Positions 5,138 through 5,143 of a stretch of 5,143 nucleotides of DNA are shown in pieces. Each line of letters opens with the position of its first letter. Within the stretch, counting starts at the first letter, position 1. Below the pieces are notes generated by a model. The model made no database searches. It saw only the letters and a list, made by a program, of their open reading frames with translations, and was not told where the DNA came from. Made by a program: the position numbers and the translations under genes. This DNA comes from CAZFHP01 sp964519365 (GTDB lineage: Bacteria > Babelota > Babeliae > Babelales > RVW-14): positions 1-5,143 of the forward strand of contig CAZFHP010000083.1 of assembly GCA_964519365.1 (NCBI GenBank). The letters are read 5' to 3'.

Positions 5138-5143
5138 TTAAAC

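Overview
The window comes from a low-GC bacterium (roughly 35-40 % G+C by eye) with two membranes. Two or three proteins carry export signals, two of them with clear lipobox cysteines, and the rRNA methyltransferase RsmG is an ordinary bacterial housekeeping gene. The mix of a eukaryotic-type PP2C phosphatase, an AAA/DUF4143 ATPase, a signal-peptide-bearing adenylate kinase and unrecognised exported proteins would fit a host-associated lineage such as Dependentiae (TM6/Babeliales). That placement is an impression from gene content, not something the sequence proves.

Layout, left to right. (1) 1-522 (+): C-terminal part of a PP2C-type Ser/Thr phosphatase whose start lies outside the window. 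(2) 523-608: short gap with candidate sigma70-like promoter elements. (3) 609-1373 (+): adenylate kinase preceded by a lipoprotein signal peptide. A second in-frame ATG at 702, with its own strong Shine-Dalgarno (SD) sequence, would give a normal cytosolic enzyme. A 19-bp perfect hairpin follows (1391-1433). (4) 1434-1710: leader region with a degenerate 33-nt tandem repeat whose third copy contains the start codon of the next gene. (5) 1711-3066 (+): complete AAA_14/DUF4143 ATPase. (6) 3098-3730 (-): rsmG, convergent with the ATPase. (7) 3731-3847: divergent promoter region. (8) 3848-4657 (+): exported protein of unknown function. (9) 4693-4893 (+): tiny, extremely basic lipoprotein, probably in the same transcript, ending in a textbook terminator (4918-4962). 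(10) 4961-5143 (-): C-terminal end of an unidentified minus-strand reading frame, interrupted by an in-frame stop beside an A7 tract at the window edge.

The genes do not form one pathway. The clearest functional unit is the exported-protein/basic-lipoprotein pair (3848-4893), which shares a promoter region, G-rich ribosome-binding sites and one terminator. The most unusual single gene is the adenylate kinase, whose two well-placed translation starts suggest one envelope-anchored and one cytosolic form. I did not find a convincing new multi-gene defence, mobile or RNA system here; no tRNA, rRNA, CRISPR or insertion sequence is visible.
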